Assembly (NCBI RefSeq): GCF_002115725.1
Contig: NZ_JFKD01000022.1
Location: 1 to 55,769 of the forward strand
DNA: 55,769 bases
Direction of reading: 5' to 3'
Source of the DNA: Marivita cryptomonadis
GTDB lineage: Bacteria; Pseudomonadota; Alphaproteobacteria; Rhodobacterales; Rhodobacteraceae
Shown in pieces: positions 25,773 to 33,890 of this stretch. The notes beneath the pieces were generated by a model. The model saw only the letters and a program-made list of their open reading frames with translations. It had not been told where the DNA came from and did no database searches. The stretch's first letter is position 1; every line of letters starts with the position of its first letter. Made by a program: the position numbers and the translations under genes.

Positions 25773-26222
25773 ATGTACGCCACCGACGCCTATCCCAACC
25801 TGCCCGACCCGATGGTCCAGCCCGAATTCTACGACAGCGTCACGATCAAGCGTGGTCTGGCCTGGTTGATCGACGCAGCTTTGATCGCGGCGCTTCTGGT
25901 GCCGGTCGTCGTGATGACGGCGTTCATCGGGCTTTTCTTCCTGCCGTTCCTATTCTTCGTCACCGGCTTCATCTACCGCGTGGCCACCATCACCGGACGC
26001 TCGGCCACGTGGGGCATGCGCCTGATGTCGATCGAATTCCGCGACAGCCGTGGCGAACATTTCGACTTCAGCCAGGCCTTCATGCACACGCTGGGCTACA
26101 CAGTGTCGATGGCGATTTTCCCGCTGCAACTGATCTCGATTGCGATGATGTTTCTTACAGAACGGGGTCAGGGTCTGACTGACATGCTTTTGGGCACTGT
26201 TGCGATCAACCGCCGCGCGTAA
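25773..26222 (+). CDS. RDD family membrane protein
   Basis: A 149-residue protein with an RDD domain: VTIKRGLAWLIDAALIAALL has the conserved Arg and Asp at the start of helix 1, and further helices follow at about residues 45-70 and 110-130. The internal TGRSATWGMRLMSIEF is the family's cytoplasmic loop. RDD proteins are small membrane proteins, some implicated in ion exchange, but the substrate here is unknown. It lies 73 bp after the DUF2852 gene on the same strand and may share its transcript. A GC hairpin follows before the creatinase gene. Confidence 0.9.
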   Translation: MYATDAYPNLPDPMVQPEFYDSVTIKRGLAWLIDAALIAALLVPVVVMTAFIGLFFLPFLFFVTGFIYRVATITGRSATWGMRLMSIEFRDSRGEHFDFSQAFMHTLGYTVSMAIFPLQLISIAMMFLTERGQGLTDMLLGTVAINRRA

Positions 26223-26344
26223 CCGGATGCGTCAAATCCGTTGACAGACTCACCGTCATTTGGCATCGAAATCGCGATGTGCCGACGATGGCGTCGTTGG
26301 AGCAAGACCCACATCAAGCTTTCCACAGAAAGCGTATCGTCCTG

Positions 26345-26371
26345 AACGCCCGGATGTGATGCCGGGCGTTT
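26345..26371 (+). terminator. Probable terminator between RDD and creatinase genes
   Basis: AACGCCCGG pairs with CCGGGCGTT across an 8-base loop, with TTT at the end of the stem and only a short T-tract. It could also be part of the creatinase leader, since the ATG lies 37 bases further on. Confidence 0.5.
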
Positions 26372-26407
26372 CGCATATGGTCCCGGCAGATGCTCGGAGA
26401 CTTGACT

Positions 26408-27625
26408 ATGTTCGATACCCCCAACCGTCCTCAGACCTTCACCTGCCACAACGGCGACAAGGCCCCCCTGCCCTTCGCAAAGGCCGAGTACGACCAGCGC
26501 GTCGCGAGCCTGCGGGCCATCATGGCCAGCCATGATTTGGACGCGGTGCTGCTCACCTCTATGCAGAACATCTCGTATTACTCGGGCTTTCTCTATTGCA
26601 GCTTTGGCCGTCCCTACGGCCTTGTCGTCACCCACGACACCTGCACCACCGTCAGCGCCAACATCGACGGCGGTCAGCCATGGCGCCGCGCGCATTGCGA
26701 CAACGTCATCTACACAGATTGGGAGCGCAACAATTACTGGCGCGCGGTCGCGGCTTTGGTCGGCAAAGGCCGTCGCATCGGCGTCGAAGGCGACCACCTG
26801 ACCCTTGCGGCCCGCGCCACGCTGGACACGTTTCTCAACACCCCCGAGGTGATCGACATCGCCCCCGACACGATGCGGTCACGCATGGTCAAATCCCCTG
26901 CCGAAATCGCCCTGATCACAGAAGGCGCACGCGTTGCCGATGTGGGCGGCTATGCTATCCGTGACGCCATCCAAGCCGGTGCCCGCGAGATCGACATCGC
27001 CATGGCAGGCCGTGACGCGATGGAGCTTGAGATCGCCCGCAGCTTCCCCAACAGCGAGATGCGCGACAGCTGGGTTTGGTTCCAGTCGGGTCTCAACACC
27101 GACGGCGCCCATAACCCGGTGACGATGCGCGCATTGCAGCACGGCGATATCCTCAGCCTCAACACCTTCCCGATGATCTCGGCCTATTACACCGCGTTGG
27201 AACGCACCCTGTTCCTGGGTGAACCCGACGCCGACAGCCTCCGCATCTGGAACGCCAACGTCGCGGCACATGAACTGGGCCTCAGCCTGATCAAACCCGG
27301 CATCTCCTGCGCCCAGATCTGTGACGAGATCAATCGCTTGTTCGCGCAGGAAAACCTGCTCCAGTACCGCTCTTTCGGGTATGGCCATTCCTTCGGCATC
27401 CTCAGCCACTACTATGGCCGCGAGGCGGGTCTGGAGTTCCGCGAAGACATCGACACAGTGTTGGAGCCGGGCATGGTTGTGTCTATCGAACCGATGCTCT
27501 GGATTCCCGAAGGCACTGCCGGGGCAGGCGGTTACCGCGAGCATGATATTCTGGTGGTGACCGAAGACGGTGCCATCAACGTCACCGGCTTCCCGTATGG
27601 GCCAGAGCACAATGTGATCGCGTAA
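26408..27625 (+). CDS. Creatinase (creatine amidinohydrolase), pita-bread fold
   Basis: A 405-residue homodimeric-type hydrolase that splits creatine into sarcosine and urea. The sequence follows characterised Pseudomonas creatinase closely throughout: NISYYSGFLYCSFGRPYGLVVT, SANIDGGQPWRR, FQSGLNTDGAHNPVTMR (His235, equivalent to catalytic His232), LLQYRSFGYGHSFGILSHYY and VSIEPMLWIPEG. The fold is that of M24 aminopeptidases, but the metal ligands are not conserved as in those enzymes, as expected for creatinase. The ATG at 26408 has GGAGAC six bases upstream and gives the family length. No creatininase, sarcosine oxidase or transporter gene is adjacent, so it stands alone. Confidence 0.92.
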   Translation: MFDTPNRPQTFTCHNGDKAPLPFAKAEYDQRVASLRAIMASHDLDAVLLTSMQNISYYSGFLYCSFGRPYGLVVTHDTCTTVSANIDGGQPWRRAHCDNVIYTDWERNNYWRAVAALVGKGRRIGVEGDHLTLAARATLDTFLNTPEVIDIAPDTMRSRMVKSPAEIALITEGARVADVGGYAIRDAIQAGAREIDIAMAGRDAMELEIARSFPNSEMRDSWVWFQSGLNTDGAHNPVTMRALQHGDILSLNTFPMISAYYTALERTLFLGEPDADSLRIWNANVAAHELGLSLIKPGISCAQICDEINRLFAQENLLQYRSFGYGHSFGILSHYYGREAGLEFREDIDTVLEPGMVVSIEPMLWIPEGTAGAGGYREHDILVVTEDGAINVTGFPYGPEHNVIA

Positions 27626-27667
27626 CAACCCAGCAAAACCGTGGTCCTTGGGCATGCCCCGAGGGCC

Positions 27668-27901
27668 TCACGACCCAGAGATCACCCTCTCGCGATACCA
27701 ATCCAGCACATAGACCCGGATCGCAGAGGCCAGACCCACTTCTATGTCCCGCCCCTCGTCGATCTCTGCCGCCAGCGCGTTGATCGGCATGTCCCGCGCT
27801 TCGGCAATATCCCGAAATGCGCGCCAGAACGCATCCTCCAAGGACACGCTGGTGCGGTGCCCCCGCAGCGTCAGCGACCGTTTGACGGGCCGTCCGCTCA
27901 T
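27668..27901 (-). CDS. Ribbon-helix-helix domain protein
   Basis: A 77-residue protein beginning SGRPVKRSLTLRGHRTSVSLEDAFWRAFRDIA, a beta strand followed by a helix in the style of the ribbon-helix-helix family in alphaproteobacteria (COG4321-like). Such proteins usually bind DNA as dimers, but target and role are unknown here. Its ATG overlaps the end of the DUF4169 gene by four bases, and the pair are probably co-translated. It is convergent with the creatinase gene. Confidence 0.88.
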   Translation of the reverse strand: MSGRPVKRSLTLRGHRTSVSLEDAFWRAFRDIAEARDMPINALAAEIDEGRDIEVGLASAIRVYVLDWYRERVISGS

Positions 27902-28071
27902 GTCGTGGATTTGCCGTCCAGATCACGCTTGGCCTTGTCGGCCCGCGCTTTCTCCAGATCCTTCTGCGCCTTGCTGCGCCCGAATTTTGCAGAGTTTTCG
28001 TCTGCCTTGGCGCGCTTGTCGGAACGTGCCTTCGTTTTGCGAAACTGGTTGAGGTTGGTGACATTGCTCAT
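27898..28071 (-). CDS. DUF4169 family small basic protein
   Basis: A 57-residue, very lysine/arginine-rich helical protein: SNVTNLNQFRKTKARSDKRAKADENSAKFGRSKAQKDLEKARADKAKRDLDG. Its opening matches DUF4169 proteins that lie beside the ribbon-helix-helix gene in many Rhodobacterales. ATG 28071 is chosen because it begins the conserved NLNQFRK segment; a GTG at 28119 overlaps the methyltransferase stop and is a less likely start. Its function is unknown; nucleic-acid association is suggested by the charge. Confidence 0.8.
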   Translation of the reverse strand: MSNVTNLNQFRKTKARSDKRAKADENSAKFGRSKAQKDLEKARADKAKRDLDGKSTT

Positions 28072-28115
28072 GGTGAGAACAGTACTATGCCCACCGCGAA
28101 ATTCCAGCATTTCGC

Positions 28116-28883
28116 TCACATTGGTTTAGCCAGCCACCAAACCTGCTCATTCGGATAATTCTTGGCCCACTCGGCAGGCACAAAATCCTGCGAACCTTTC
28201 ACGGGTTCGGGGGCGTAAAGCTCTTTATAATCGACCACGGCGAAACCGATCTTGCGAAACAGCGCAAACCAGTCGGTAATCGTCAGGTTGAAGGTCACGC
28301 CACTTGGATCGATCTCGACGTCGGTCCAATCAGCGCCCCACATATCGCGATACCGTCTGTGCAAGACTGGCTCGCAAGGCGCTCCATTCATCGGCGTGCA
28401 GATGATCGACAATGGGTGATTGCCCAGAAAAACAAGACGTCCCCCCGGTCGCAACAGCCGCCACGCTTCGCGCAGCCAGACTTCGGGCCGGCACCAGATC
28501 GCAGCCCCGTATTCGGAAATGGCAAAATCAAAAGACTCGTCCGGCAGCCCGGTCGCTTCGGCGTCGCCTTCAAGAAAGGTGATGTCTGCGCCATGCACCT
28601 GGGCCAACCGGCGCGCGGTGTCCAATTGCGCGGCGGTTACGTCGATCCCAGTGACCCGCGCACCCAGACGCGCCATCCATGCCGACACATAGCCAGTGCC
28701 ACAGCCCAGTTCGATGGCATCTTTGCCGGTCATATCCTCTGGCAAAAGTTTCAGGTCGGCTTCTGGCGACCCCCAAATCCCCCATCTCGGGTCTGAGGCC
28801 CACAGCCGTTCGCCGGGCGCGACCCAATTTTCGGCATCCTTCTGCCAGACATCGCGGTTGGTCGAGATATGGTCTTTGGTCAT
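28116..28883 (-). CDS. SAM-dependent methyltransferase (class I)
   Basis: A 255-residue Rossmann-fold methyltransferase. Motif I is AIELGCGTGYVSAWMARLGA, motif II VTGIDVTAAQLDTAR, and the post-motif DFAISEYGAAIW and LLRPGGRLVFLGNHPL are typical. The N-terminal WGIWGSPEADLKLLPEDM and the C-terminal FALFRKIGFAVVDYKELYAPEP fit small-molecule methyltransferases of the UbiE-like group, but the substrate cannot be predicted. ATG 28883 (MTKDHISTNRDVWQKDAENW) is chosen because it begins the conserved part; the preceding 19 codons look non-coding. It lies upstream of DUF4169 on the same strand. Confidence 0.9.
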   Translation of the reverse strand: MTKDHISTNRDVWQKDAENWVAPGERLWASDPRWGIWGSPEADLKLLPEDMTGKDAIELGCGTGYVSAWMARLGARVTGIDVTAAQLDTARRLAQVHGADITFLEGDAEATGLPDESFDFAISEYGAAIWCRPEVWLREAWRLLRPGGRLVFLGNHPLSIICTPMNGAPCEPVLHRRYRDMWGADWTDVEIDPSGVTFNLTITDWFALFRKIGFAVVDYKELYAPEPVKGSQDFVPAEWAKNYPNEQVWWLAKPM

Positions 28884-28975
28884 TTCAAAATTCTTTGCGA
28901 GAAATAAATAAGCTGCCGCAATATCTCGCGGCAGCCTCATAAATCATAGCAAAAATGCTGAGCAGACCAATTCGG

Positions 28976-29575
28976 TCAAGCTGTGCGTGCGGTTGTTCGG
29001 GGTCGCACGTACCAATACCAGACCCGATATGCCTCGAGCGCGGCAAGTGGGCCGAAGTGGACAAGAGCCGCAGCAGGACTGCCCCAATCATGCAGCGAAG
29101 CCCAGTGTACCAACGTCAAAACGGCTGCCGGATAGGTCCAGCGCTGAAGGGTTTTCCAACGCGGCCCCATGACGCGCACGAAATAGTCAGTTGAGGTCAC
29201 GGCAAGCGGAATAAAGATCACGAAAGCCAGCCACCCGGTCCAGATGTAAAGCCGGGGCAGTTCGGTGATGACCGTGTCCAAGGACGCCTTGTCGATCAGG
29301 TAGAAGGCGGTATGCGCGGCCGCATAGGCAAACGCCGCCACACCGAAATACCGCCGGTTCTTTTTGAGCCATCGCGGAAATGCGGCGGATTTGAAGAGCA
29401 AGATCAGCGGCGATGCCAGCATCGCGATGATCATGAACCGCGCGGCGAATTCGCCCGTGGGGTGAACTAGGATGTGATAAATTTTCGGGTTGGTTGACGT
29501 GGCAAGATCATACGTCATGCCAAAAGCCGGCAAGGCCAACACAAGCCAAAGCCAATAGGGATAGAAACGCGACAT
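28976..29575 (-). CDS. Ferric-reductase-like haem membrane protein (MsrQ/YedZ-like)
   Basis: A 199-residue protein with six hydrophobic helices and conserved histidines at positions consistent with haem ligation: His34 and His38 (IYHILVHPTGEF), His89 (AAAHTAFYLID), His157 and His162 (TLVHWASLHDW). This is the ferric-reductase transmembrane fold, as in MsrQ, the b-haem partner of the periplasmic methionine-sulfoxide reductase MsrP. No msrP gene is next to it, so the MsrQ name is provisional. The start at 29575 has AGGA eight bases upstream. The gene is followed by 93 bp with no feature before the methyltransferase gene. Confidence 0.85.
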   Translation of the reverse strand: MSRFYPYWLWLVLALPAFGMTYDLATSTNPKIYHILVHPTGEFAARFMIIAMLASPLILLFKSAAFPRWLKKNRRYFGVAAFAYAAAHTAFYLIDKASLDTVITELPRLYIWTGWLAFVIFIPLAVTSTDYFVRVMGPRWKTLQRWTYPAAVLTLVHWASLHDWGSPAAALVHFGPLAALEAYRVWYWYVRPRTTARTA

Positions 29576-29644
29576 GGAACAGTCCTGAATAATGATGGTC
29601 ACATGCCTAGACTCACGCAGGGCCAATTACTTTCCGTCGCAAAA

Positions 29645-29690
29645 AACCAAAAAAAAGAGGACGCACCAAGCGTCCTCTCCGTTTCTTTTT
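29645..29690. terminator. Bidirectional terminator near fumC
   Basis: A nine-base stem (AGAGGACGC against GCGTCCTCT, five-base loop at 29656-29678) is flanked by an A-run on the left and a T-rich tract on the right. On the minus strand it terminates fumC, whose stop lies 67 bases away. Confidence 0.8.
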
Positions 29691-29744
29691 GCAAATGCTC
29701 CTGAAACATCCCCCTGAAAGGGCGATGCAAATGGCGCAGTTTGC

Positions 29745-31139
29745 TTACCCTTTCGGACCAATCATGTCCTCGGGACGGACCACGCGGTCAAAGGTTTCGG
29801 CATCGACAAAGCCCAGCGCAATCGCCTCTTCCTTGAGGGTCGTGCCGTTCTTGTGCGCCGTCTTGGCAACCTTGGTGGCGTTGTCATAGCCGATGGTCGG
29901 TGCAAGTGCCGTCACCAGCATCAGCGATTCCTTCATCAGCTTGTCGATGCGCGGCTCGTTCGCTTCGATTCCGAGCAGCATGCGCTCGGTAAAGCTGTCC
30001 GCCGCGTCGCCCAGCAATTGCATGCTCTGCAACAGGTTATAGGCCATCATCGGGTTGTAAACGTTCAATTCGAAATGGCCTTGGCTTCCGGCGAACTTGA
30101 TCGCCGCGTCATTGCCCATCACATGCGCCGCAACTTGCGTCAGCGCCTCTGCCTGCGTCGGGTTCACCTTGCCCGGCATGATCGACGAACCCGGCTCGTT
30201 TTCGGGCAGGATCAATTCGCCCAGACCCGAACGCGGGCCAGAACCAAGGAAGCGGATGTCGTTGGCGATCTTGTAGCACGATCCCGCCACGGTCGCCAAA
30301 GCACCCGACATGAACACCATGGCGTCATGTGCGGCCAGTGCCTCGAACTTGTTGGGCGCAGTCACAAACGGCAAATCCGTAATTTCGGCCATATGCGCCG
30401 CTACGGTCTCACCCCAACCCTTTTTCGTGTTGAGGCCCGTGCCAACAGCGGTGCCGCCCTGCGCCAGCTCGTAAATGCCCGGCAGGCAGGTCTTGATCCG
30501 CGCGATGCCCTGACGGACTTGATGCGCGTAGCCCGAAAACTCCTGCCCCAGCGTGAGCGGAGTCGCGTCCTGAGTGTGTGTTCGGCCAATCTTGATAATG
30601 TCTTTGAATTCTTCGGCTTTTTGCTCAAGTCCCGCCGCCAGCTTTTCCAGCCCCGGCAGCAGCGTGTCGCGCACCATCATCGCGGCGGCAATGTGCATCG
30701 CGGTCGGGAAGGTGTCGTTCGACGACTGGCCCATGTTGCAATGATCGTTCGGATGCACCGGGTCTTTCGATCCGATCACACCACCCAGAATTTCAATCGC
30801 GCGGTTCGCAATCACTTCGTTGGCGTTCATATTCGACTGGGTGCCAGACCCGGTCTGCCAGACAACCAGCGGGAAGTTGTCGTCGAACTTGCCGTCGATC
30901 ACTTCTCCTGCCGCCTGAATGACCGCATCGGCCAGACGTGCATCCAGATCGCCCGACGCCTTGTTCGCTTGTGCACAGGCTTTCTTGATCACGCCCAAGG
31001 CGCGGACAATGGCGATGGGCTGCTTTTCCCAGCCAATGGGAAAGTTCATGATCGAGCGCTGTGTCTGTGCGCCCCAATATTTTTCGGACGGCACCTCAAG
31101 TGGGCCAAAACTGTCGGATTCGGTGCGGGTCTGAGCCAT
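29745..31139 (-). CDS. fumC: Fumarate hydratase class II
   Basis: A 464-residue iron-independent fumarase of the TCA cycle, converting fumarate to malate. Family signature GSSIMPGKVNPTQ is present, as are the active-site segments SGTQSNMNANEVIANRA, NMGQSSNDTFPTAMHIA and KIGRTHTQDATPLTLGQE. The length fits. ATG 31139 has GAGGAGA five bases upstream and begins the standard MAQTRTESDSFGPLEVP; the longer in-frame reading upstream is non-coding. Terminated by the hairpin near 29656. It is the first of a same-strand series with sspB and ssrA, although spacing suggests separate transcripts. Confidence 0.97.
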   Translation of the reverse strand: MAQTRTESDSFGPLEVPSEKYWGAQTQRSIMNFPIGWEKQPIAIVRALGVIKKACAQANKASGDLDARLADAVIQAAGEVIDGKFDDNFPLVVWQTGSGTQSNMNANEVIANRAIEILGGVIGSKDPVHPNDHCNMGQSSNDTFPTAMHIAAAMMVRDTLLPGLEKLAAGLEQKAEEFKDIIKIGRTHTQDATPLTLGQEFSGYAHQVRQGIARIKTCLPGIYELAQGGTAVGTGLNTKKGWGETVAAHMAEITDLPFVTAPNKFEALAAHDAMVFMSGALATVAGSCYKIANDIRFLGSGPRSGLGELILPENEPGSSIMPGKVNPTQAEALTQVAAHVMGNDAAIKFAGSQGHFELNVYNPMMAYNLLQSMQLLGDAADSFTERMLLGIEANEPRIDKLMKESLMLVTALAPTIGYDNATKVAKTAHKNGTTLKEEAIALGFVDAETFDRVVRPEDMIGPKG

Positions 31140-31217
31140 CTGGGTCTCCTCGGTATGCAGTTGCATGCCGTTTAGCCGCAACCGGCACACAGAGCAATTG
31201 TCAAACTGGCGCAGGCG

Positions 31218-31718
31218 CTACTTGCGGAACGTGTCTAAGCTCACGACTTCGGCGTCTTTGCGATTGGTCTCAGACGCATCGTTCCCCTTGGACTTTGCGC
31301 GATCCTTGCTTTCTTTGGTCGGACGGGCCGTGGGCACCAAGGAACCCTCTTCCGGTCCCTCCCCTTCCATGCTCTCGAACCGCAGGCCGAATTCAACTGA
31401 CGGATCGACAAACGTCAGCACCGCATCGAAGGGAATATACAGCCGCTCGGGTGCATCGCCGAAATTCAGGGTCACGGCAAAGCCGTCTTCCGCCACTTCA
31501 AGATTGTCGAACCAATGCTGCATCACCACCGTCATTTCACCGGGGTACCGGTCCGACAGCCAATCCGCGATTTCCACATCCGGGTGCCCGGTGTCGAACG
31601 TGATGAAAAAATGGTGATCACCGGGGAGGCCATCCTTCTGGACGTCCTCAAGAACGGTGCGGATCAATCCGCGCATCGCCTGATGCATCAAGCTGCCATA
31701 ATTGATGCCAGTCGTCAT
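31218..31718 (-). CDS. sspB: SspB-alpha, ClpXP adaptor for ssrA-tagged proteins
   Basis: A 166-residue protein. The N-terminal domain follows alphaproteobacterial SspB (YGSLMHQAMRGLIRTVLEDV, HHFFITFDTGHPDVEIADWL, MTVVMQHWFDNLEV, YIPFDAVLTFVDPSVEFGL) and would bind the tmRNA-encoded degradation tag. The tail is a flexible charged linker ending in VVSLDTFRK, which resembles the short C-terminal ClpX-binding motif. AGGGG lies nine bases before ATG 31718; another ATG at 31727 abuts that motif and is less likely. The tmRNA gene itself is about 1.1 kb upstream on the same strand. Confidence 0.92.
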   Translation of the reverse strand: MTTGINYGSLMHQAMRGLIRTVLEDVQKDGLPGDHHFFITFDTGHPDVEIADWLSDRYPGEMTVVMQHWFDNLEVAEDGFAVTLNFGDAPERLYIPFDAVLTFVDPSVEFGLRFESMEGEGPEEGSLVPTARPTKESKDRAKSKGNDASETNRKDAEVVSLDTFRK

Positions 31719-31813
31719 CGCCGTCATCCCCTGAGTCTCCCCTGATCATATTGCATTAAATCGAAAACAAAAGGCTTGGCATGCTGCAATGTCATGCAAA
31801 GGGCGGAAATCCC

Positions 31814-32470
31814 TCAGCCGAAGACAGAACTGATTTCGCGCAGGATTTTGCGGCGGATCGCGCGGGCATAGTCCCTGTGCCCCCGCGCGGTTTCGACGAA
31901 CCCGTCGGCGGTGATCACGTTACGCTGATAGAAATTGGTGATCGCCCGCCCCAGCCCTTCGATGGCCAGACCGTTGACCGTCACACCCGACCTTTCCGCC
32001 GCGCGGCGCATCTGCCGCACCTCTCCGCCCGCATTGGGGGTGCCGTCACCTGACATGTCGATCACCCGGCGCGCGCAGTTCGGGCCACTGTCGAAATGGC
32101 GCAGCGCATGGCGCAACGCTTCGGCCGGGGCTGTGTTGGACATCACAAAGGCGCGCGGCAGACGTTCGACAGCCGATGCAAACAAGTGCACATGGCTGGG
32201 ACTGACCATCTGGGTCCAATCAAGACTGACCTCCTGCGCATCCACACCGGACCACTGGATCACGCTCAGCGCCACCTGATCGCGCACCAGAATCTCGGCG
32301 ATTTCGGGATCACGCAGGGCGGCGGCAAGACCGTCGATCTGAAGCCGGTATTCCCCCGGATCGACCGATTGTGACACATCCATGGTCAGAATCAGCGCCG
32401 TGCGGCACGCATGCACCGGTTGGGCGAGACATAGACATATGAGAAAAGCGCGCCAAAGCATCAGGTGCAT
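31814..32470 (-). CDS. DUF1194 secreted von Willebrand A-like protein (copy 1)
   Basis: A 218-residue protein. It begins with a hydrophobic signal sequence (HLMLWRAFLICLCLAQPVHA) and then a VWA-like fold with metal-site motif MDVSQSVD (D-x-S-x-S). The segment VIDMSGDGTPNAGG is the DUF1194 hallmark, with SVIQWSG and LHRALR-type helices between. DUF1194 proteins are thought to be periplasmic, with no established role. A second DUF1194 gene lies 3.2 kb to the right. Start uncertain between ATG 32470 and ATG 32461. It sits between sspB and ssrA on the same strand. Confidence 0.88.
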   Translation of the reverse strand: MHLMLWRAFLICLCLAQPVHACRTALILTMDVSQSVDPGEYRLQIDGLAAALRDPEIAEILVRDQVALSVIQWSGVDAQEVSLDWTQMVSPSHVHLFASAVERLPRAFVMSNTAPAEALRHALRHFDSGPNCARRVIDMSGDGTPNAGGEVRQMRRAAERSGVTVNGLAIEGLGRAITNFYQRNVITADGFVETARGHRDYARAIRRKILREISSVFG

Positions 32471-32493
32471 TGATCCCGTCCCGCGCGACAAGG

Positions 32494-32854
32494 TCAAGCG
32501 AAAGGCGCCCGCCCGGATTTCACAATGTCTTCAGGCAAGTGCCCCGCACATTCCCAGGGCATGCCTTGGCAAAGCGTAGATATGGGGCAATCGCGATGCT
32601 CGCGGCATTCTACCACGCGGCGCCGACCTACGGATAGTCCGTGTTCACGCTCTTGGACCGCTATTGGCGCGCAAGCCGGATCGGGGATGCTCAGCTTCAG
32701 TCCGCACCTGACGGTCAACTCCACCCTAGAGTCGCCCCGGTTCAGATAGCCGCCATATCTGCAATTCTTCAACGAGCGCACGGTCGTGACTGGTCTTTCA
32801 GAAGACTGAGCGTGGCACTACAGCGGCCACCGAGATTGGGTTTTTCGGGGGAGT
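32494..32854. other. Gene-poor stretch with a doubtful small Cys-rich reading frame
   Basis: Between the DUF1194 gene and the end of tmRNA. The minus strand has an open frame over 32494-32781 encoding up to 95 residues with a cysteine/histidine pattern (CREHRDCPISTLC, then WECAGHLPED), but only a GTG start, no ribosome-binding site and no recognised family. It could be a gene remnant. A weak GTCTT/AAGAC hairpin near 32795-32808 is the only possible ssrA terminator seen. Confidence 0.3.
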
Positions 32855-33170
32855 AAAGTGCAGGCTTCTGTTGCCAGGTGCCTGCGAACCCCGCCTTACG
32901 CTGCTAGGCGCAAGGGCTTAATTTTCGATATTACCGACCGCTTACGCGGCAAGTGCTACCGGAGCATTGTTGTCATTTGCAACTATACTTTGTGAACCGA
33001 TAACGGTGGTATCTCACCGAGACAAAGCAGACGTGTTTAGACGTTCGTCGATCCTGTTTCGACCCCATGATCCTGCAAATGACAGGGTGTTTGGTGGAGT
33101 CGCCGGGTACCGCCCCCGGGTCCGAGCCGCTTATTGAACGCGCGTTTATGTCTATAGTCCCCGAAGGAAC
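32855..33170 (-). ncRNA. ssrA: Permuted two-piece tmRNA (alphaproteobacterial ssrA)
   Basis: Minus strand. The acceptor piece comes first and ends with CGACTCC-A-CCA (33102 down to 33092), preceded by a T-arm CCGGG-GGCGGTA-CCCGG. A 25-nt linker (33091-33067) is presumably excised. The coding piece then starts GGGGTCG at 33066, which pairs with CGACTCC over seven bases. The resume codon GCA at 32980 opens a 12-codon tag frame, ANDNNAPVALAA, with TAA at 32942-32944. A GCAGGC/GCCTGC pseudoknot-type arm closes the 3' end. tmRNA rescues stalled ribosomes and tags the incomplete protein for ClpXP. The two outer ends are estimates; the linker boundaries, acceptor stem and tag are read directly. Confidence 0.93.
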
Positions 33171-33176
33171 ATCATG

Positions 33177-33205
33177 AATATCGGAGTTTTGCCGCCCGAA
33201 TTCAA
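33177..33205 (-). promoter_or_regulatory. Candidate ssrA promoter
   Basis: On the minus strand, TTGAAT (33205-33200) and GATATT (33182-33177) are separated by 17 bases, which would start transcription near 33170 and give an acceptor piece of about 80 nt. A TATAGA at 33156-33151 is an alternative -10. Confidence 0.4.
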
Positions 33206-33267
33206 GGGGCATCTGGCGCAATCGCCCGGACTGACGCAAGATGCGCGAAATCACAAGGATCACGCCA

Positions 33268-33870
33268 ATGGACCAGAACCAGACAGTGTCGTTCACCCAG
33301 ATGAAGGATGGCACCAAAGAAGACTACGAGCTTCTGGAAAAGCTGGAAAAGCCATACCTGTCCCTTACCCCGGATCGCATTCTTGATGAATTGCGCCGTC
33401 AGGGCGACGTCAGCCTTGAAGGCTACCGCATCACCCGCCTGCAACATGGGTTGCAATCGGCCACGCGCGCCGAAGCGGACGGGGCCGATATCGACTGGAT
33501 CGTTGCCGCCCTTTTGCACGATGTGGGCGACGGGCTGGCCCCACAGAACCACGACCGCTTTTCCGCCGAAGTGATCCGCCCCTTCGTGCGCTGGGAAGTC
33601 GCATGGGTGGTCGAACATCACGGCATCTTCCAGATGCTTTACTACGGCCACCATTACGGCTGGGACCGCAACGCGCGTGACAGGTTCAAGGACCACCCCT
33701 GCTTTCGGTCCTGTGCTGATTTCTGCGAACGCTGGGATCAGTCGTCGTTCGACCCGGACTATCCGATGAAACCGCTCGACCACTTCGAGCCATTGGTCCG
33801 CGAGGTCTTTGCGCGCAAGGCCTATGACCCCACCGTGATCCGCGAAGGTGAGGTTGTCGGCCTGCCCTGA
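33268..33870 (+). CDS. HD-domain protein, MIOX/PhnZ-like
   Basis: A 200-residue protein with a single HD fold: early histidine in RITRLQHGLQSATRAEADGAD, the HD pair in WIVAALLHDVGDGLAPQNHD, then EVAWVVEHHGIFQ and a late aspartate region CADFCERWDQSSFDPDYP. The compact arrangement resembles diiron oxygenases such as PhnZ (organophosphonate C-P cleavage) and myo-inositol oxygenase, more than nucleotide phosphohydrolases. No phnY-like dioxygenase is adjacent, so substrate is open. ATG 33268 has AAGGA about nine bases upstream. It is divergent from ssrA and convergent with the DUF2306 gene. Confidence 0.82.
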   Translation: MDQNQTVSFTQMKDGTKEDYELLEKLEKPYLSLTPDRILDELRRQGDVSLEGYRITRLQHGLQSATRAEADGADIDWIVAALLHDVGDGLAPQNHDRFSAEVIRPFVRWEVAWVVEHHGIFQMLYYGHHYGWDRNARDRFKDHPCFRSCADFCERWDQSSFDPDYPMKPLDHFEPLVREVFARKAYDPTVIREGEVVGLP

Positions 33871-33890
33871 GCAACAGCGCCGTATTTGAA

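Noticed and set aside
29853..31175. 440-codon frame antisense to fumC
   Set aside because: fumC matches its family end to end; the opposite frame shows no domain.
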